Source of the DNA: Neisseriaceae bacterium | GTDB lineage: Bacteria; Pseudomonadota; Gammaproteobacteria; Burkholderiales; UBA11063 | Reading direction: 5' to 3' | Assembly (NCBI GenBank): GCA_947499925.1 | Contig: CANMQR010000045.1 | Span: forward strand, 1 to 6,030 | DNA length: 6,030 bases | The notes under the pieces: model-generated | Database searches by the model: none | Told to the model about the DNA's origin: nothing | The model's input: only the letters and a program-made list of their open reading frames with translations | Translations under genes and position numbers: made by a program | Shown: piece by piece, positions 5,497 to 6,030 of the stretch | How the letters are laid out: the number at the start of each line of letters is the position of its first letter | Numbering within the stretch: the stretch's first letter is position 1

Positions 5497-6030
5497 CTAC
5501 CTAAAACCATAGGCTTGCATAGCTGCAGGGGAGTATCTCATCCCTTTAGTTGCACCAACATATGCAATTCTATTCAGAGCATCTAAGTCTTCTTCTGAAA
5601 GCTTAAAATTTAAGGCTGGCAACGACTCATTTACTCTTTCTGTTTTTCTCATCCCAGGAATTGCTATTACATTTTGCGCAATTAGCCAAGCTAATGCAAG
5701 AGTTGATAAAGAAACATCACGTTCGGTAGCAAATGTTTTTAATTGAGTAATAATATTGGAATTTATCTCATAGTTTTCTCCAGTAAACTTCGGAAGACTT
5801 TTTCTAAAATCACTTTGCTCTAAAGCTTGTGGATCAAAACCATTAGTTAATAACCCGCGGCATAAAGGCGAGTAAGCAACAAAAATAATACTATTTGCTC
5901 TACAAAAATCTAAAATTCCATTTTGTTCCATACCTCTTTCCAACAAACTGTACTCAGATTGCAAGAAACTAACAGGACAAATCGAATGTATTTTTTTCAA
6001 TTGCTCTAAAGTTGGCTCACTTAGCCCAAT
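5497..6030 (-). CDS. Aldo/keto reductase, 5' end beyond the window
   Basis: The C-terminal 177 residues of a roughly 320-340-residue NADPH-dependent aldehyde/ketone reductase. The frame is open to the right edge and reads IGLSEPTLEQ before the TTG at 6000, so that TTG is not the start. Family marks in order are IGLSEP, LQSEYSLLERG (visible residues 23-33), AYSPLCRGLLTNG (52-64), LALAWLIAQNVIAIPGMRKTERVNES in two parts (111-126 and 127-136, where the cofactor phosphate is bound) and LSEEDLDALNRI (144-155). The ending MRYSPAAMQAYGFR resembles the 'RYp..M' tail of AKR13/YakC-type reductases. The catalytic Asp, Tyr, Lys and His lie upstream, outside the window, so activity cannot be judged. The usual IPGTR is IPGMR here. 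It is the first visible gene of the minus-strand cluster; 75 bases separate it from the NmrA-like gene. A role in clearing reactive carbonyls is inferred. Confidence 0.92.
   Translation of the reverse strand: MGLSEPTLEQLKKIHSICPVSFLQSEYSLLERGMEQNGILDFCRANSIIFVAYSPLCRGLLTNGFDPQALEQSDFRKSLPKFTGENYEINSNIITQLKTFATERDVSLSTLALAWLIAQNVIAIPGMRKTERVNESLPALNFKLSEEDLDALNRIAYVGATKGMRYSPAAMQAYGFR

Overview
The window is AT-rich throughout (roughly one third G+C by eye). Its Shine-Dalgarno sequences, small exported proteins and prepilin signal fit a Gram-negative gammaproteobacterium of the Francisella/Fangia/Legionella kind. That placement is a guess from gene style and base composition; no rRNA or marker gene is present to confirm it.

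Left edge (1-241, minus strand): the start of a small exported protein with a clear signal peptide. Its frame is broken by two in-frame stops, so it looks like a decaying gene or a very short secreted peptide. Next is a gene-poor stretch of about 560 bases (242-804). It contains two nearly identical 25-base palindromes (arms TTTTTTGCGTA / TACGCAAAAAA, 3-base spacer) centred 152 bases apart. Each lies beside a plausible plus-strand promoter, which makes this the control region of the next two genes.

Middle (805-3141, plus strand): two genes 15 bases apart, almost certainly one transcript. The first encodes a membrane-anchored glycine-zipper protein. The second encodes a 577-residue PilV-like type IV pilin: a prepilin leader with the G|F cleavage site and Glu at +5, a region resembling the constant N-terminal part of shufflon-type PilV tip adhesins, and a long Cys/Asn/Ser-rich C-terminal part. 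No pilus assembly genes or recombinase lie in the window, so it looks like an orphan pilus-tip or adhesin gene.

Right (3142-6030, minus strand): a convergent cluster transcribed right to left, consisting of an aldo/keto reductase (5' end outside the window), an NmrA-type NAD(P)-binding protein and a 14-helix DHA2-family MFS efflux pump. Two soluble NAD(P)H-linked enzymes followed by a drug exporter look like a xenobiotic or reactive-aldehyde detoxification unit. The pump gene's stop codon directly abuts the pilin gene's stop codon, inside a nested palindrome that may act as a terminator.

The least ordinary parts are the twin palindromes and the glycine-zipper/PilV-like pair they appear to control. 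The efflux cluster is conventional.
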